From: Xanthomonas sacchari
Lineage (GTDB): Bacteria; Pseudomonadota; Gammaproteobacteria; Xanthomonadales; Xanthomonadaceae
Direction of reading: 5' to 3'
Length of the DNA: 64,000 nucleotides
Assembly: GCF_024266585.1 (NCBI RefSeq)
Contig: NZ_CP100647.1
Span: forward strand, 248,001 to 312,000
Each line of letters starts with the position of its first letter. Positions within the stretch are counted from its first letter, which is position 1. Positions 1-9,760 of this stretch are shown piece after piece. Below the pieces are notes generated by a model, which saw only the letters and a list, made by a program, of their open reading frames with translations, searched no databases and had not been told where the DNA came from. The position numbers were made by a program, and so were the translations under genes.

Positions 1-2
1 CG

Positions 3-413
3 CTGGCCACGCGCCTGGGCGCGACGGTGACGGTGAATGCGCGCACCACCGACCCGGTGGCGTACCTGAAGAAGGAAATCGGCGGTGCGCACGGCGCGCT
101 GGTCACCGCGGTCTCGCCGAAGGCGTTCGAGCAGGCCATCGGCATGGTCCGCCGCGGCGGCACCGTCTCGCTCAACGGCCTGCCGCCGGGCCAGTTCCCG
201 CTGGACATCTTCGGCATGGTGCTCAACGGCGTGACCGTGCGCGGCTCCATCGTCGGCACCCGCCTGGACCTGCAGGAGTCGCTGGAGTTCGCCGAGCAGG
301 GCAAGGTCGCCGCGACGGTGGCCACCGACACCCTGGACAACATCAACGATGTGTTCGCGCGCATGCATGCCGGCAAGATCGAAGGCCGCATCGTGCTGGA
401 CATGGCCGCCTGA
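3..413 (+). CDS. adhP: Zinc-dependent alcohol dehydrogenase, AdhP type (3' part only)
   Basis: The reading frame is already open at the window edge, so only the C-terminal ~136 residues are present. They cover the second half of the Rossmann cofactor domain and the return to the catalytic domain (KAFEQAIGMVRRGGTVSLNG, then GSIVGTRLDLQE), typical of AdhP/propanol-preferring NAD-dependent alcohol dehydrogenases of the MDR superfamily. The zinc-ligand N-terminal half lies outside the window. The stop codon overlaps the start of the DUF779 gene (TGATG), so the two are probably co-translated. The family oxidises short primary alcohols or reduces aldehydes; the substrate here is not determinable. 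Confidence 0.85.
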   Translation: MATRLGATVTVNARTTDPVAYLKKEIGGAHGALVTAVSPKAFEQAIGMVRRGGTVSLNGLPPGQFPLDIFGMVLNGVTVRGSIVGTRLDLQESLEFAEQGKVAATVATDTLDNINDVFARMHAGKIEGRIVLDMAA

Positions 414-802
414 TGGACGCGCCCGCTGCCGCGCCGCCGCCGCAGGTGCTGGCGACGTTGCCGGCGCTGCAGCTGATCGCGCGGCTGCGGGCGCGGCACG
501 GCCCGCTGCTGTTCCATCAGTCCGGCGGCTGCTGCGACGGCTCCTCGCCGATGTGCTACCCGCAGGACGACTTCATCGTCGGCGACCGCGACGTGCTGCT
601 GGGCGAGATCGGCGAAGCGCCGTTCTACATCAGCCCGTCGCAGTTCGCCTACTGGAAGCACACCCAGCTGATCATCGACGTCGTCCCAGGCCGTGGCGGC
701 ATGTTCTCGCTGGAGAACGGCGAGGGCGTGCGCTTCCTGGTGCGTTCGCGGTTGTTCGAGGATAGCGAGTACGCCGCGCTGGAGGCGGCGGGGAAGGTGT
801 AG
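413..802 (+). CDS. DUF779 domain protein
   Basis: A 129-residue protein with the hallmark Gly/Cys-rich segment of DUF779 (FHQSGGCCDGSSPMCYP, about residues 33-49), followed by FYISPSQFAYWKHTQLIIDV. DUF779 genes usually sit next to acetaldehyde or alcohol dehydrogenase genes, as here, and the cysteine-rich motif suggests metal or cofactor binding, but no reaction is established. The start overlaps the adhP stop (TGATG), indicating translational coupling. Length matches the family (~115-130 residues). Confidence 0.85.
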   Translation: MDAPAAAPPPQVLATLPALQLIARLRARHGPLLFHQSGGCCDGSSPMCYPQDDFIVGDRDVLLGEIGEAPFYISPSQFAYWKHTQLIIDVVPGRGGMFSLENGEGVRFLVRSRLFEDSEYAALEAAGKV

Positions 803-835
803 TCGCGGACGCAGGTGGCTGCATGCAGCCGCAGC

Positions 836-897
836 AGCGGCTTCAGCCGCGACGGGTGGCCCCGCTGGCGACGCGGTCGCGGCTGAAGCCGCTCCTA
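836..897. repeat. Inverted pair of REP-like hairpin elements
   Basis: Two copies of the dispersed palindrome (core GGCTTCAGCC followed by GCGAC) in opposite orientation, at 836-853 and 876-897. They lie between the convergent DUF779 gene and the small minus-strand gene. The same element recurs at least ten times in this window, always intergenic except at 14.7 kb. Confidence 0.85.
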
Positions 898-937
898 GGG
901 CAGGGGAGGTGTTTCGCGCAGCGGCGATAGCGTCGCC

Positions 938-1333
<396 letters not shown>

Positions 1334-1395
1334 CTAACGGCCCCGGCGCTACTGCTGCCGATCCCCCCGCCGCCGTTGCCGCCCGGAGCCTTGCC

Positions 1396-1791
1396 ATGCG
1401 CCCCAGCGACCGCCCCGACCCGCTGCTGTTCAACGCCCATCTGGATCCGTTGCCTAGCGTCCCGCCGCCTCATCGCCGCGGCGCCGCGCCGCGCCCGCAC
1501 GATGCGCCGGACTACCGCCGCTACAGCCTGGCCGACTACCGCCAGCGCCGTGCCCGCCATCGCACGCCGTGGCGCGACCTGTGCCCGGCCTACGCCTTCG
1601 CCCTGCAGACCCATGCCAGCGGCTGGCCGCGCGGGCCGCAGGCCGAGACCGATGGCGAGCTGGCCGCGCACTGGGACCTGGTGCGCGGCGACTCGCGGCT
1701 GGACTGGGATCAGGCGCGGCAGGTGGTCGAGGACGCCTGGCAGGCACTGGACCACTTGCCGGCGCAGGCGACCGGCGCGGAGCCGCACTGA
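1396..1791 (+). CDS. Conserved hypothetical protein coupled to ku
   Basis: A 131-residue soluble protein with a GGAG ribosome site 9 bases before its ATG. Its stop overlaps the ku start (TGATG). The N-terminus is Pro/Arg/His-rich. Residues ~60-120 read PAYAFALQ, a run of small residues, then WDLVRGDSRLDWDQAR and EDAWQAL. This resembles a widespread small family with a PAYRYG...RG-S-x-L-x-W...DAW pattern and no assigned function. The tight coupling suggests expression with Ku, but a role in end joining is only an inference. Confidence 0.65.
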   Translation: MRPSDRPDPLLFNAHLDPLPSVPPPHRRGAAPRPHDAPDYRRYSLADYRQRRARHRTPWRDLCPAYAFALQTHASGWPRGPQAETDGELAAHWDLVRGDSRLDWDQARQVVEDAWQALDHLPAQATGAEPH

Positions 1792-2768
1792 TGCCGCGCC
1801 CGATCTGGACCGGCACGCTGTCCTTCGGCCTGCTCAACGTGCCGGTGTCGCTGATGTCCGGCGAACGCCGGATCGACCTGCACTTCCGCATGCTCGACGC
1901 GCGCGACAAGCGCCCGATCCGCTTCGAGCGGGTCAATGCCGACACCGGCGAGGAAGTGCCGTGGAAGGACATCGTCAAGGCCTACGAATACAGCAAGGGC
2001 AACTACGTGGTGGTCGAGCAGCAGGACATCGCCTCGGCCGCGCCGGAAAGCCACGAGACGGTGGAAGTGGAGGCTTTCGTCGACGCCGCCGAGATCGACC
2101 TGCGCTACTTCGAGAAGCCCTACGTGCTGGTGCCGGGCAAGAAGGCCGAGAAGGGCTACGTGCTGCTGCGCGAAACCCTGCGCAACACCGGCAAGGTCGG
2201 CATCGCGCGGGTGGTGATCCGCACCCGCGAGTATCTGTCCGCGGTGATGCCGCTGCAGGACGCGCTGGTGCTGATCCTGCTGCGCTATCCGCAGGAACTG
2301 GTGGAGCTGGACGACTACACGCTGCCCAGCGGCAAGGCCACCGATTATCGGATCAGCGCCAAGGAAACCGAGATGGCGGCGCAGCTGATCGACTCGATGT
2401 CCGGGCGCTGGGATCCCGGTGCCTACCACGACGAGTTCCGCGAGCGCCTGCATGCGGTGATCCAGAAGCGGATCGAGGCGCAGGAGGGCACCACCCAGGT
2501 CGACGAGGACGCCGAGGCGCCGCAGCGCGAGGACGCCGCCACCAACGTGGTCGACTTCATGTCGCTGTTGCAGAAGAGCCTGGATGCCAAGAAGCGCACG
2601 CCGGCCAGGCAGGACGCCAGCGTGCCGGTGCGCAAGACCGCGAAGAAGGCGTCCAAGCCGGCCAAGCCGGCGGCCGGCAAGGCGAAGAAGGCCACGCGCG
2701 CGAAGCCGGCGGCGACCAAGGCCAAGCCGGCCGCGCGCAAGGCGCCGGCGCGGCGCAAGGCGGGGTAG
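1791..2768 (+). CDS. ku: Non-homologous end-joining protein Ku
   Basis: A 325-residue bacterial Ku. It starts with the family signature RPIWTGTLSFGLLNVPV, continues through the Ku core (about residues 10-195, including YFEKPYVLVPGKKAEKGYVL and a KVGIARVVIRTREYL strand), then a helical arm. It ends in a lysine/alanine/proline tail from ~residue 275. Ku homodimers ring double-strand ends and recruit LigD; no ligD lies in the window. The basic tail is known in some Ku proteins to bind DNA. The gene overlaps its upstream partner by one base. Confidence 0.95.
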   Translation: MPRPIWTGTLSFGLLNVPVSLMSGERRIDLHFRMLDARDKRPIRFERVNADTGEEVPWKDIVKAYEYSKGNYVVVEQQDIASAAPESHETVEVEAFVDAAEIDLRYFEKPYVLVPGKKAEKGYVLLRETLRNTGKVGIARVVIRTREYLSAVMPLQDALVLILLRYPQELVELDDYTLPSGKATDYRISAKETEMAAQLIDSMSGRWDPGAYHDEFRERLHAVIQKRIEAQEGTTQVDEDAEAPQREDAATNVVDFMSLLQKSLDAKKRTPARQDASVPVRKTAKKASKPAKPAAGKAKKATRAKPAATKAKPAARKAPARRKAG

Positions 2769-3064
2769 GGCAGGCGGGTCACGGCGGCGCCCGGGTGCGT
2801 CGTCTTGTCCCAGGCAGCCGTGTCGTGTTCGCCCGCCGCGCCGCTGCCGTGGCGTTGCGCGGCGCCTGACGCGACGTCGGGGCCACGCCGTGCGGCATCG
2901 GCGGTGAATGGGCCGATGCCAATCCCGGGAGCCATGGTTGCGCGCCTATGGCCCCGTCTTCGACACCGTCGCGTCACAGCCAGGGCGTGGATGGTCGCCT
3001 ACTTCCTTGCGCGCGCTTGCCACCCGCACACGCCAGCGCCGCGCCGCTCAGGAAGAGCGGCGGC
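2769..3064. other. Convergent spacer between ku and lldD
   Basis: About 300 GC-rich bases between the 3' ends of ku and the lactate dehydrogenase gene. No convincing gene, REP element or strong terminator hairpin with a T-run is seen. Confidence 0.4.
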
Positions 3065-4228
3065 CTACGCCGAGAGCATCGCCTCGCGCGTCACCTGCGC
3101 CAGCGAATCGCGCGAGATCGCCGCGATCGACTTGGCGCCGGTCAGGGTCATGGCCACCTGCATCTCCTTCTCGATCAGGGTCAGCAGATGCTCCACCCCG
3201 GCCTGGCCGGCCGCGGCCAGCGCGTAGACGAAGGCGCGGCCGAGCAGCACCGCGTCGGCGCCCAGCGCCAGCATGCGCACCACGTCCAGGCCGTTGCGCA
3301 CGCCGGAGTCGGCCAGGATCTTCAGCTCGCCCTTCACCGCATCGGCGATCGCCGGCAGCGCCCGCGCGCTGGACAGCACGCCGTCGAGCTGGCGCCCGCC
3401 GTGGTTGGAAACGACGATGCCGTCGGCGCCGAAGCGCACCGCATCGCGCGCGTCGGCCGGGTCGAGGATGCCCTTGATCACCATCGGCCCGGACCAGAAT
3501 TCGCGGATCCATTCCAGGTCCTTCCAGGTGATCGACGGGTCGAAGTTGGCGCCGAGCCAGCCGATGTAGTCGGCCAGTCCGGTGGGATGGCCGCGGTAGG
3601 TGGAGATGTTGCCCAGGTCGTGCGGGCGCCCGCGCAGGCCCACGTCCCAGGCCCAGCGCGGGTGGGTGACGGCCTGCAGCATGCGCCGCAGCGGCGCATT
3701 GGGGCCGCTCATGCCCGAGTGCGCGTCGCGGTAGCGCGCGCCGGGCACCGGCATGTCCACGGTGAACACCAGGGTGGTGACGCCGGCCGCCTTGGCCCGC
3801 TCCAGTGCATTGCGCATGAAGCCGCGGTCGCGCAGCACATAGAGCTGGAACCACATCGGCCGGTCGATCGCCGGCGCCACTTCCTCGATCGGGCACACCG
3901 ACACCGTGGACAGGGTGAACGGCACGCCCTTGGCCGCCGCCGCCTTCGCCGCCTGCACCTCGCCGCGGCGCGCGTACATGCCGGTCAGGCCCACCGGCCC
4001 CAGCGCCACCGGCAACGCCAGGGGTTCGCCGAACAGCTCGGTGCGCAGGTCCAGCGCCGACATGTCGTCGCGCAGCACGCGTTGGCGCAGGGCGATGTCG
4101 CTCAGGTCGGACACGTTGTGGCGCAGGGTGTGCTCGGCATAGGCGCCGCCGTCGATGTAGTGGAACAGGAACGGCGGCAGCCGGCGCTGCGCGGCGGCAC
4201 GGTAGTCGGTGGAAGCGGAAATGATCAT
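3065..4228 (-). CDS. lldD: FMN-dependent L-lactate dehydrogenase
   Basis: A 387-residue member of the FMN-dependent alpha-hydroxyacid dehydrogenases. It begins [20 protein letters not shown], the usual LldD start, and carries the FMN/active-site segment [10 protein letters not shown] (~residues 275-284) plus the [19 protein letters not shown] barrel strands. It oxidises L-lactate to pyruvate and feeds electrons to the respiratory chain at the inner membrane. It lies 14 bases downstream of a GntR-type gene on the same strand, so the pair forms an operon behind the operators at 5036-5146. Length matches the family. Confidence 0.95.
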   Translation of the reverse strand: MIISASTDYRAAAQRRLPPFLFHYIDGGAYAEHTLRHNVSDLSDIALRQRVLRDDMSALDLRTELFGEPLALPVALGPVGLTGMYARRGEVQAAKAAAAKGVPFTLSTVSVCPIEEVAPAIDRPMWFQLYVLRDRGFMRNALERAKAAGVTTLVFTVDMPVPGARYRDAHSGMSGPNAPLRRMLQAVTHPRWAWDVGLRGRPHDLGNISTYRGHPTGLADYIGWLGANFDPSITWKDLEWIREFWSGPMVIKGILDPADARDAVRFGADGIVVSNHGGRQLDGVLSSARALPAIADAVKGELKILADSGVRNGLDVVRMLALGADAVLLGRAFVYALAAAGQAGVEHLLTLIEKEMQVAMTLTGAKSIAAISRDSLAQVTREAMLSA

Positions 4229-4242
4229 GCGGGGCAGGCCGG

Positions 4243-5043
4243 TCAGGGAGAGGAGGGCAGGCGCGAGGCGCGGGCGCGGCGCGCATCGTCCTCGTCGAGG
4301 GTGCGCAGCGCGCTGTGCACGAATTCCAGGTGGGCGTGCGCGGCGGCGCGGGCGCGCTCGGGGTCGCCGGCCAGGATCGCGTCGCGCAGCGCGCGGTGCT
4401 GGGCGTGCAGGGCGGCGAAGATGCGCGGCGAGGCGAACAGCTGCTGCCGGCTCTGCGAGATGTTGGCCTGCAGCAGGTCGAACAGGCCGCGCATCACCTG
4501 CAGCAGCACGCGGTTGTGGGTGGCTTCGGCGATCGCCAGGTGGAAATCGGCGTCGGCGTGCGCCTGGGCCGCCGCATCGGCCTGCGCATGGGTCTGCAGC
4601 AGCGCCTCGAATGCCGCGTCGATGCGCGCGCGGTCCTCGTCGGTGGCGCGCAGCGCCGCGTGCCAGGCGGTGGCGCCTTCCAGGGCGTGGCGGGCCTCCA
4701 GCACGTCGAAGCGGTATTCCGGGTCGGCGTGCAGCAGCGGCAGGAACGGCTGCAGCGGCGCCACCACCTGGTCCTCCGGGGTCGGTGGCCGTTGCACGTA
4801 GGTGCCGCCGCCCGCGCGCGCGCGCAGCAGCCCCTGGCTGGCGAGTTGGGCGATGGCTTCGCGCAGCACCGGGCGGGAGACACCCAGTTCCGCGGCCAGG
4901 GTGCGCTCGGCGGGCAGGCGCGCGTCGACCGCCAGGCCGCGTTGCGCGATCAGCGTGCGCAGTTGGGCGGCGACCCGGTCGCTGAGCCGGGCAGGGGGCT
5001 CGGCGGCCGCCGGCGCGCTGGCGGCGATGGAACGTTTGGTCAT
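4243..5043 (-). CDS. lldR: GntR/FadR-family regulator of lactate use
   Basis: A 266-residue protein with a winged helix at ~residues 20-85 ([22 protein letters not shown] is the recognition region) and an all-helical FCD ligand domain from ~110 to 245. The ATG at 5043 was chosen over an in-frame ATG at 5106 because homologues begin close to the helix-turn-helix. The start codon sits inside a perfect TTGGT-CAT-ACCAA palindrome. That site and a second one 97 bases upstream match the PdhR/LldR operator class, so autoregulation and lactate-responsive control of lldD are likely. Confidence 0.85.
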   Translation of the reverse strand: MTKRSIAASAPAAAEPPARLSDRVAAQLRTLIAQRGLAVDARLPAERTLAAELGVSRPVLREAIAQLASQGLLRARAGGGTYVQRPPTPEDQVVAPLQPFLPLLHADPEYRFDVLEARHALEGATAWHAALRATDEDRARIDAAFEALLQTHAQADAAAQAHADADFHLAIAEATHNRVLLQVMRGLFDLLQANISQSRQQLFASPRIFAALHAQHRALRDAILAGDPERARAAAHAHLEFVHSALRTLDEDDARRARASRLPSSP

Positions 5044-5048
5044 ACCAA
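5036..5048. promoter_or_regulatory. LldR/PdhR-type operator over the lldR start codon
   Basis: TTGGT-CAT-ACCAA is a perfect inverted repeat whose three central bases are the lldR start codon (read on the minus strand as ATG). A regulator bound here would block translation-proximal transcription directly. Confidence 0.7.
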
Positions 5049-5131
5049 TTTCGCGGAGAGGGAAGCGATGCAGCGGCATTAGGCGCCTGAACTCGGGCGA
5101 CGTCAATCACTGCAATGCGATGCTTGCGATT

Positions 5132-5146
5132 ATTGGTAATACCAAT
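5132..5146. promoter_or_regulatory. LldR/PdhR-type operator upstream of lldR
   Basis: ATTGGTAATACCAAT is a near-perfect palindrome (arms ATTGGT/ACCAAT, 3-base centre), 97 bases centre-to-centre from the second site. Two spaced sites allow looping, as described for E. coli LldR; the looping itself is inference. Confidence 0.75.
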
Positions 5147-5171
5147 AAAGGTAGGCGGCAGCAGCGCGGAC

Positions 5172-5753
5172 TCACCACACCCACGGCAACAGCCGCCAGC
5201 TGTGCGCGGCGTAGTCCGGGTACTCCTCGGGGAAGGCCTGGGTCAGCATCGCCTCCTCGACGCGGATGCGGCGCAGGAACGCCCAGGTCACCGGCAGCAC
5301 GATCACCAGCAGCGACAGCACGTTGCCCATGCCCAGCGCCAGCCCGTAGAACGCCAGCAGCGCGCCGGTGTAGGAGGGGTGCCGCAGATAGCGGTACGGC
5401 CCGTGGCGGACCAGGCGGTGGCCTTCCTGGATGGTCACGTCAACGGTGAACCAGCGCGCCAGCACGCGGATCGACCACAGCCGTAGCGCCAGCCCGCCGG
5501 CCAGCAGTGCACAGGCGAGCCAGCGCAGCGGTTCGCGCAGGTGCGGCGCATAGCGCCACACGCCGAGCATCGACAGCAGCACGCCCAGCGCCACCGCGGC
5601 GTACAGCACGCGCCACAGCAGGCGCAGCGTGCCCTGGTCGCGGGCGCCGCCGTCGGCGGCGCGGCGGCGGTGGCTGAGTAACAGTTCGTAGGCGCCCCAG
5701 CCCAGGCCGAGCAGCAGGAACAGCAGATCCGGATGGTGCAGGGTCAGGGGCAT
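5172..5753 (-). CDS. Isoprenylcysteine carboxyl methyltransferase-like membrane protein
   Basis: A 193-residue protein with about four to five membrane helices and the ICMT/PEMT signature [17 protein letters not shown] near residue 130, where SAM binds in the family. It ends with the usual [19 protein letters not shown]. Bacterial members methylate unknown small molecules or lipids. The start at 5753 has GAGGA upstream. It is divergent from the two-component genes at 5977. Confidence 0.8.
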   Translation of the reverse strand: MPLTLHHPDLLFLLLGLGWGAYELLLSHRRRAADGGARDQGTLRLLWRVLYAAVALGVLLSMLGVWRYAPHLREPLRWLACALLAGGLALRLWSIRVLARWFTVDVTIQEGHRLVRHGPYRYLRHPSYTGALLAFYGLALGMGNVLSLLVIVLPVTWAFLRRIRVEEAMLTQAFPEEYPDYAAHSWRLLPWVW

Positions 5754-5976
5754 GGCGACGTCCTCGTGGCGGCATGTACGCCGCATTGCGTGGCAGGGCG
5801 GATGAACCGGGCCCATCCTGCGCGCCGATCGGCGGTGACGCAGCAGGGCATGGACGCAGTGTGCCGCCATCGTGGTGGCGCGGCAGTGGCCGCTGGTCAC
5901 CGCGTCGGCCTGCCGGAAGTCACTTTCTTTGCCCGCCCCATTGCCGCGGGGTTGGCCGGCGGTCAGCATCGGCCGC

Positions 5977-7074
5977 ATGAACCGATTCCTGCGCGACCTG
6001 ATCGAGCCCAAGCGCCTGGCCGGGCTGCTGACCGTGGCCACGGTGCTGTGGTCGTTCCAGTTCGCGCCGCATGCCCAGGCGGCTTGGCGCTGGATCGCGG
6101 CGACGCTGTTCCTGCTGCCGCTGCTAGGCGCGCACTATCTGCCCGCGCGCTGGCGCGATGCCGCGCTGTGGCTCGAAGCCGTCGCGGCGATGGCCCTGGT
6201 CTGGCTGGAGCCGCAGGTCGGCACCGCGCCGGTGTTGCTGGTGGTGGTGGTCGCGCAGGTGGCGCTGCAATGGCCGCCGCGGCAGGTGCTGCTGTTGGCC
6301 GTGCTGGCCAACCTGGGCACGTTCCTGGCGCTGTCCGCCGCCGGGATCCGGCACCCGCTGCTGACCACGCTGATCTACGCCGGCTTCCATGCCTTCGCCG
6401 GCCTGAGCGCGCACTACGCGCGCACCGCCGAGCTGGCGCGCGAGGCGCTGGCGCGGGTCAACGCCGACCTGCTGGCCACCCGCGCGCTGCTCGCCGACAG
6501 CACCCGCGATGCCGAGCGCCTGCGCCTGGCGCGCGAACTGCACGACGTGGCCGGGCACAAGCTCACCGCCATGCGCATCCAGTTGCGCCTGCTGCTGGCC
6601 GATCCGGCGCTGGCGCCACGCGCCGAGGTGGCGACGGTGGAGCGGCTGTCCGGCGAGCTGCTGGCCGACATCCGCGCGGTGGTGCAGTCGCTGCGCGACG
6701 AACGTGGCGTGGACCTGGAGACGGCGCTGTGCGCCCTGGCCGCGCCGTTCCCGCGGCCGCAGTTGCAGGTGCAGATCGACCCGGCGCTGCGCATCACCGA
6801 TCCGCACCTGGCCGAGACCCTGCTGCGGCTGGTGCAGGAAGCGCTGACCAACGCCGCGCGGCATGCCGATGCCGCGCACGTGCGGGTACGCCTGGGCCAG
6901 GACCGGCAGCAGCTGTGCCTGGATATCGAGGACGACGGCCACCGCGCCGAGCGCATCCGCGAAGGCAATGGCATCGCCGGCATGCGCGAACGCCTGGCGG
7001 CGCTGCACGGGCGCCTGGAACTGGGCCGCACGCCGCACGGCGGGATGCAGCTGAGCGCGAGGCTGCCGCTGTGA
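5977..7074 (+). CDS. Sensor histidine kinase, NarL/DesK type
   Basis: A 365-residue kinase. Residues ~12-140 form five or six membrane helices with little periplasmic sequence, resembling DesK-type membrane sensors. The HisKA_3 motif ARELHDVAGHKLTAMR contains the phospho-acceptor His189. The ATPase domain has the N box VQEALTNAARHA (~residue 286) and the G box GNGIAGMRERL (~residue 330). It overlaps the response regulator by four bases (GTGA). The signal is unknown; membrane state is a guess from topology. Confidence 0.9.
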   Translation: MNRFLRDLIEPKRLAGLLTVATVLWSFQFAPHAQAAWRWIAATLFLLPLLGAHYLPARWRDAALWLEAVAAMALVWLEPQVGTAPVLLVVVVAQVALQWPPRQVLLLAVLANLGTFLALSAAGIRHPLLTTLIYAGFHAFAGLSAHYARTAELAREALARVNADLLATRALLADSTRDAERLRLARELHDVAGHKLTAMRIQLRLLLADPALAPRAEVATVERLSGELLADIRAVVQSLRDERGVDLETALCALAAPFPRPQLQVQIDPALRITDPHLAETLLRLVQEALTNAARHADAAHVRVRLGQDRQQLCLDIEDDGHRAERIREGNGIAGMRERLAALHGRLELGRTPHGGMQLSARLPL

Positions 7075-7703
7075 GCGCGCTGCGGATCGCCCTGGCCGAC
7101 GACCAGGTGTTGGTGCGTGCCGGCCTGCGCGCGCTGCTGCAGACCCAGGGCATCGCCGTCGCCTGCGAGGCCGACGACGGCCAGGCCTTGCTCGACGCGG
7201 TGGCGGCGACGCCGGTGGACGTGGTGCTCAGCGACATCCGCATGCCGGGCATGGACGGCATCCAGGCGTTGCAGCAGCTGCGCGCGCGCGGCGACCGCAC
7301 GCCGGTGCTGCTGCTCACCACCTTCGACGAGTCCGACCTGCTGCTGCGCGCCACCGCCGCCGGCGCGCAGGGCTTCCTGCTGAAGGACGCCGCGCCGGAG
7401 GACCTGCGCGAAGCGATCGCGCGCGTGGCCGCCGGCGAGACCCTGCTGCAGCCGGTCAGCACCGACCCGGTGCGCGCGCGCTACCGCTACCGCGACGAGG
7501 ACGCCCCGCGCGACACCTTCAACGAACGCGAAGTAGCGATCCTGCGCCTGCTCGCCGGCGGCTACTCCAACAAGGAGATCGCGCGCAGCGTGTTCCTGGC
7601 CGAGGGCACGGTGAAGAACTACGTCTCCACCATCCTCGACAAGCTCGGCACCCGCGACCGCACCCGCGCCGTGCTCAAGGCGATCACCTTGCGCATCATC
7701 TGA
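7071..7703 (+). CDS. LuxR/NarL-family response regulator
   Basis: A 210-residue regulator starting at a GTG that overlaps the kinase stop. The receiver domain has acidic pocket residues in LADDQ, phospho-acceptor Asp55 ([13 protein letters not shown]), then LLLTTFDE and the switch lysine in FLLKD. The LuxR helix-turn-helix occupies ~residues 145-205 ([20 protein letters not shown], then [15 protein letters not shown]). Overlap with the kinase indicates a cognate pair. Target genes are unknown. Confidence 0.92.
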   Translation: MSALRIALADDQVLVRAGLRALLQTQGIAVACEADDGQALLDAVAATPVDVVLSDIRMPGMDGIQALQQLRARGDRTPVLLLTTFDESDLLLRATAAGAQGFLLKDAAPEDLREAIARVAAGETLLQPVSTDPVRARYRYRDEDAPRDTFNEREVAILRLLAGGYSNKEIARSVFLAEGTVKNYVSTILDKLGTRDRTRAVLKAITLRII

Positions 7704-7740
7704 TGCGCCCGCAGGCGATCTCGCTGAGACATCCACCGTC

Positions 7741-8268
7741 AGCGCGTCGGGACTGAAGTCCCTCCCACACTGTCTCCATCCGACATGGCGGCACCGTCCT
7801 ACCGGCGGCACCGTCCCATATCGTAGGAGCGGCTTCAGCCGCGACAGCCGACGTCGCGGTACACGGCTCGCCGATCAGCGCTCTTCCCTCTCCCGCCAGC
7901 ACAGCATCCGCCACCGCGATGCCGCCTTTTGTGGGAGCGACTTCAGTCGCGACGCGACACCCCCGAACGCGCGCGCTTACCCCCACACCACGCTCCATCA
8001 CCGACAGCGCGTCGGGACTGAAGTCCCTCCCACACTGCCTCCATCCGACATGGCGGCACCGTCTTACCGGCGGCACCGTCCCCATACCGTAGGAGCGGCT
8101 TCAGCCGCGACAACCGACGTCGCGGTACACGGCTCGCCGATCAGCGCTCTTCCCCCTCCCGCCAGCACAGCATCCGCCACCGCGACGCCGCCCTTTGTGG
8201 GAGCGACTTCAGTCGCGACGCGACGCCACCCCAACGCGCGCGCTTACCCCCAAAACACGCTCCATACC
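7741..8268. repeat. Tandem duplication of a ~265-bp repeat-rich spacer
   Basis: Bases 7741-8005 and 8006-8268 are two direct copies differing at only a handful of positions. Each copy contains three REP-like hairpins: a GGGACT/AGTCCC type, a CGGCT/AGCCG type and a GCGACT/AGTCGC type. The whole 7704-8352 spacer between the response regulator and fabV holds nothing else that I can support apart from the fabV ribosome site. Confidence 0.9.
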
Positions 8269-8352
8269 CTGCCGTGTGCTGCCGCCGGGACTTCTGCATG
8301 CCCGCCGCAGACATTAAGATGCCGCGGGCATTGTGCCGACGAGGAATTCACG

Positions 8353-9558
8353 TTGATCATCCATCCGAAAGTCCGCGGTTTCATCTGCACCACCACGCAC
8401 CCGCTCGGCTGCGAGCGCAACGTGCTCGAGCAGATCGCCGCCACGCGCGCGCGCGGCGTGCGCCACGATGGCCCGAAGAATGTGCTGGTGATCGGCGCGT
8501 CCAGCGGCTACGGCCTGGCCTCGCGCATCACCGCCGCGTTCGGCTTCGGCGCCGCCACCCTCGGCGTGTTCTTCGAAAAGCCCGGCAGCGACAAGAAGGC
8601 CGGCACCGCCGGTTGGTACAACGCCGCCGCCTTCGACAAGCAGGCCAAGGCTGCCGGCCTGTACAGCAAGTCGATCAACGGCGACGCGTTCTCCGACCAG
8701 GCGCGCGAGAAGGTGATCGAGCTGATCAAGCAGGACATGGGCGGCCAGGTCGACCTGGTGGTGTATTCGCTGGCCTCGCCGGTGCGCAAGCTGCCGAGCA
8801 CCGGCGAAGTGAAGCGTTCGGCGCTCAAGCCGATCGGCCAGACCTACACCGCCACCGCGATCGACACCAACAAGGACACCATCATCGAAGCCTCGATCGA
8901 GCCGGCCACCGAGCAGGAGATCGCCGACACCGTCACCGTGATGGGCGGGCAGGACTGGGAGCTGTGGATCGATGCGCTGGACGCCGCCGGCGTGCTCGCC
9001 CCGGGCGCGCGCACCGTCGCCTTCAGCTACATCGGCACCGAGATCACCTGGCCGATCTACTGGCACGGCGCGCTGGGCAAGGCCAAGGTCGACCTCGACC
9101 AGACCGCGCAGCGCCTGCACGCGCGCCTGCAGCCGCAGGGCGGCACGGCCAACGTAGCGGTGCTGAAATCGGTGGTGACCCAGGCCAGCGCCGCGATCCC
9201 GGTGATGCCGCTGTACATCTCCATGGTCTACAAGATCATGAAGGAAAAGGGCCTGCACGAAGGCACCATCGAACAGGCCGACCGCCTGTTCCGCGAGCGC
9301 CTGTACCGCGAGGACGGCCAGCCGGCGGCCACCGACGACGAGAACCGCCTGCGCCTGGACGACTGGGAACTGCGCGACGACGTGCAGGACGCCTGCAAGG
9401 CGCTGTGGCCGCAGGTGACCACCGAGAACCTGTTCCAGCTCACCGACTACGCCGGCTACAAGCACGAGTTCCTCAAGCTGTTCGGCTTCGAACGCCAGGA
9501 CGTGGACTACGACGCCGACGTCGATCCGGACGTGACCTTCGATTGCGTGGAGCTCTGA
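8353..9558 (+). CDS. fabV: Trans-2-enoyl-ACP reductase FabV
   Basis: A 401-residue NADH-dependent enoyl-ACP reductase of the FabV type, completing each elongation cycle of fatty acid synthesis; the type is known for triclosan tolerance. The TTG start at 8353 follows GAGGAA and gives the standard N-terminus (L/M)[16 protein letters not shown]. The nucleotide motif is [13 protein letters not shown]. The catalytic Tyr-x8-Lys pair falls at Tyr236 and Lys245 in [20 protein letters not shown], supporting the chosen start. The gene stands alone between repeat arrays. Confidence 0.95.
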   Translation: MIIHPKVRGFICTTTHPLGCERNVLEQIAATRARGVRHDGPKNVLVIGASSGYGLASRITAAFGFGAATLGVFFEKPGSDKKAGTAGWYNAAAFDKQAKAAGLYSKSINGDAFSDQAREKVIELIKQDMGGQVDLVVYSLASPVRKLPSTGEVKRSALKPIGQTYTATAIDTNKDTIIEASIEPATEQEIADTVTVMGGQDWELWIDALDAAGVLAPGARTVAFSYIGTEITWPIYWHGALGKAKVDLDQTAQRLHARLQPQGGTANVAVLKSVVTQASAAIPVMPLYISMVYKIMKEKGLHEGTIEQADRLFRERLYREDGQPAATDDENRLRLDDWELRDDVQDACKALWPQVTTENLFQLTDYAGYKHEFLKLFGFERQDVDYDADVDPDVTFDCVEL

Positions 9559-9601
9559 GGGGCGGGGATTCGGGAGTCGTGTTGATCCCGCACAGAAGAT
9601 G

Positions 9602-9632
9602 CGGCCGGCAGCGATGTCGGCCGTTTTCTTTT
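9602..9632 (+). terminator. Rho-independent terminator after fabV
   Basis: CGGCCG at 9602-9607 pairs with CGGCCG at 9618-9623, followed directly by TTTTCTTTT. It lies 43 bases beyond the fabV stop. Confidence 0.75.
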
Positions 9633-9760
9633 CTGGTGGTGGCCGAAGCGATGGCAGGCGAGGGCTGTGCAGTTGAGGCAGACCAAGGCCGTACAGTGGA
9701 TTAGCGGCGCTACCCGCACCACCGAAGCAGCGGCATGTGTGCCATAGCGCTCGCCTGCCG

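Noticed and set aside
5754-5976. Search for an operator or riboswitch before the two-component genes
   Set aside because: No convincing palindrome or conserved leader structure was seen.
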